Assembly: GCA_021641225.1 (NCBI GenBank)
Contig: JAJWXI010000103.1
Location: 1-6,230 of the forward strand
Direction of reading: 5' to 3'
Source: Collinsella aerofaciens
Lineage (GTDB): Bacteria; Actinomycetota; Coriobacteriia; Coriobacteriales; Coriobacteriaceae
Length of the DNA: 6,230 nt
A program made the translations under genes and the position numbers. Under the pieces are notes generated by a model that saw only the letters and a program-made list of their open reading frames with translations, was not told where the DNA came from and made no database searches. The stretch's first letter is position 1; every line of letters begins with the position of its first letter. Below, piece after piece: positions 5,505 through 6,230 of this stretch.

Positions 5505-6230
5505 GTGGCAGGCTGGAATCTAACCGGCAATAGCGTTTCTGCCGAGTTCGACGGATCGGACGAGCAGGAGCGCAAGGAGCTCAGCGTGAGCCAAGCGGTG
5601 GAGATCGCCGCTGGCGCGCTCGATGCGATTCCGCAGCTGAGCGTCCTGGGTGAGGTCACGGGCTTTCGTGGCCCCAATGCCCGAAGCGGCCACTGCTACT
5701 TCCAGATCAAGGACGACTCAGCCGCCGTCGACTGCATCATCTGGAAGGGCGCCTATCTTAAGCGCACCTTCGATTTGCGCGACGGTATGCAGGTGAGCTT
5801 TAAGGGCAGCTTCAATCTCTATAAGCCCACGGGCCGTATGAGCTTTGTCGCCCGTTCGTTCTCGCTGGCGGGGGAGGGCCTGCTGCGTCAACAGGTGGCA
5901 CAGTTGGCCGAGAAGCTGCGCCGCGAGGGGCTGATGGACGAATCCCGCAAACGTCGCATCCCGGTGTTTTGCTCGCGCGTGGCGGTCGTCACCTCGCTTT
6001 CGGGTGCCGTGATCGACGACGTCAAGCGTACGCTGCGTCGGCGTAACCCACTTGTCGAGCTCGTTTGCGTGGGTGCCAAGGTCCAGGGCGAGGGTGCGCC
6101 GGCGGAGCTTATCGAAGGCTTGCGCCGCGCCGCTGCAATTACACCGGCGCCCGATTGCATTTTGCTCGTGCGCGGCGGCGGTTCCTTCGAGGACCTCATG
6201 ACCTTTAACGACGAAGACCTTGCCCGTGCG
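5505..6230 (+). CDS. xseA: Exodeoxyribonuclease VII large subunit, N-terminal part (runs off the window)
   Basis: XseA is the catalytic subunit of exonuclease VII, which degrades single-stranded DNA in both directions together with XseB, and acts in repair and recombination. The window holds 242 codons with no stop. After a hydrophilic extension of about 25 residues, LSVSQAVEIAAGALDAIPQL begins the conserved region. The OB-fold shows GEVTGFRGPNARSGHCYFQIKD (49-70). The catalytic domain begins near residue 125 and shows RVAVVTSLSGAVIDD (158-172) and RGGGSFEDLMTFNDEDLARA (223-242), the family hallmark. The GTG at 5505 is chosen because AGGAGG (5495-5500) lies four bases upstream. An in-frame ATG at 5487 would add six residues but has no well-placed site. 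xseB would be expected just beyond the window. Confidence 0.93.
   Translation, partial: MAGWNLTGNSVSAEFDGSDEQERKELSVSQAVEIAAGALDAIPQLSVLGEVTGFRGPNARSGHCYFQIKDDSAAVDCIIWKGAYLKRTFDLRDGMQVSFKGSFNLYKPTGRMSFVARSFSLAGEGLLRQQVAQLAEKLRREGLMDESRKRRIPVFCSRVAVVTSLSGAVIDDVKRTLRRRNPLVELVCVGAKVQGEGAPAELIEGLRRAAAITPAPDCILLVRGGGSFEDLMTFNDEDLARA

Noticed and set aside
4460..5677. Long minus-strand open frame (405 codons) antisense to the rnd end, the metallopeptidase and the xseA start
   Set aside because: It lies opposite three well-supported genes, has low-complexity basic and Ser/Pro-rich sequence with no domain, and shows no ribosome binding logic. It is a by-product of GC-rich codon use.

Overview
The window looks like chromosomal DNA of a high-GC Gram-positive gut actinobacterium, most likely in the class Coriobacteriia (Collinsella or a close relative). 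This rests on GC-rich codons in all genes, AT-rich intergenic regions, strong GGAGG-type ribosome binding sites, an LPXTG cell-wall-anchored surface protein and an RNase D of the HRDC type. The genus is an inference and was not tested by any search.

Layout. Positions 66-2062 (minus strand) hold a secreted, sortase-anchored family C69 dipeptidase whose reading frame is broken by a one-base deletion at about 1120-1121. The two halves together give an otherwise complete protein of 665 residues. Its upstream region (2063-2291) has a TATAAT promoter, two kinds of direct repeat and a perfect hairpin next to the ribosome binding site. A strong terminator at 2292-2333 ends the next minus-strand unit. 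That unit is a diacylglycerol/YegS-type lipid kinase (2471-3388) followed by a 30-residue single-pass membrane protein (2369-2461), whose ribosome binding site overlaps the kinase stop codon.

A 98-base divergent intergenic region (3389-3486) separates the kinase from a plus-strand run. This run holds ribonuclease D (3487-4620), a membrane-embedded zinc metallopeptidase of the YugP type (4685-5389) and the start of xseA, the exonuclease VII large subunit (5505 to the window edge). Two hairpins lie between the metallopeptidase and xseA.

Functionally, the right half is housekeeping: RNA 3'-end processing, membrane proteolysis and DNA repair. The middle is a small phospholipid-related unit. The left is a surface peptide-scavenging enzyme. 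I did not find a clearly new multi-gene system. The points most worth a second look are the broken surface dipeptidase and its regulatory leader, the small membrane protein coupled to the lipid kinase, and the kinase's non-standard nucleotide-loop motif.
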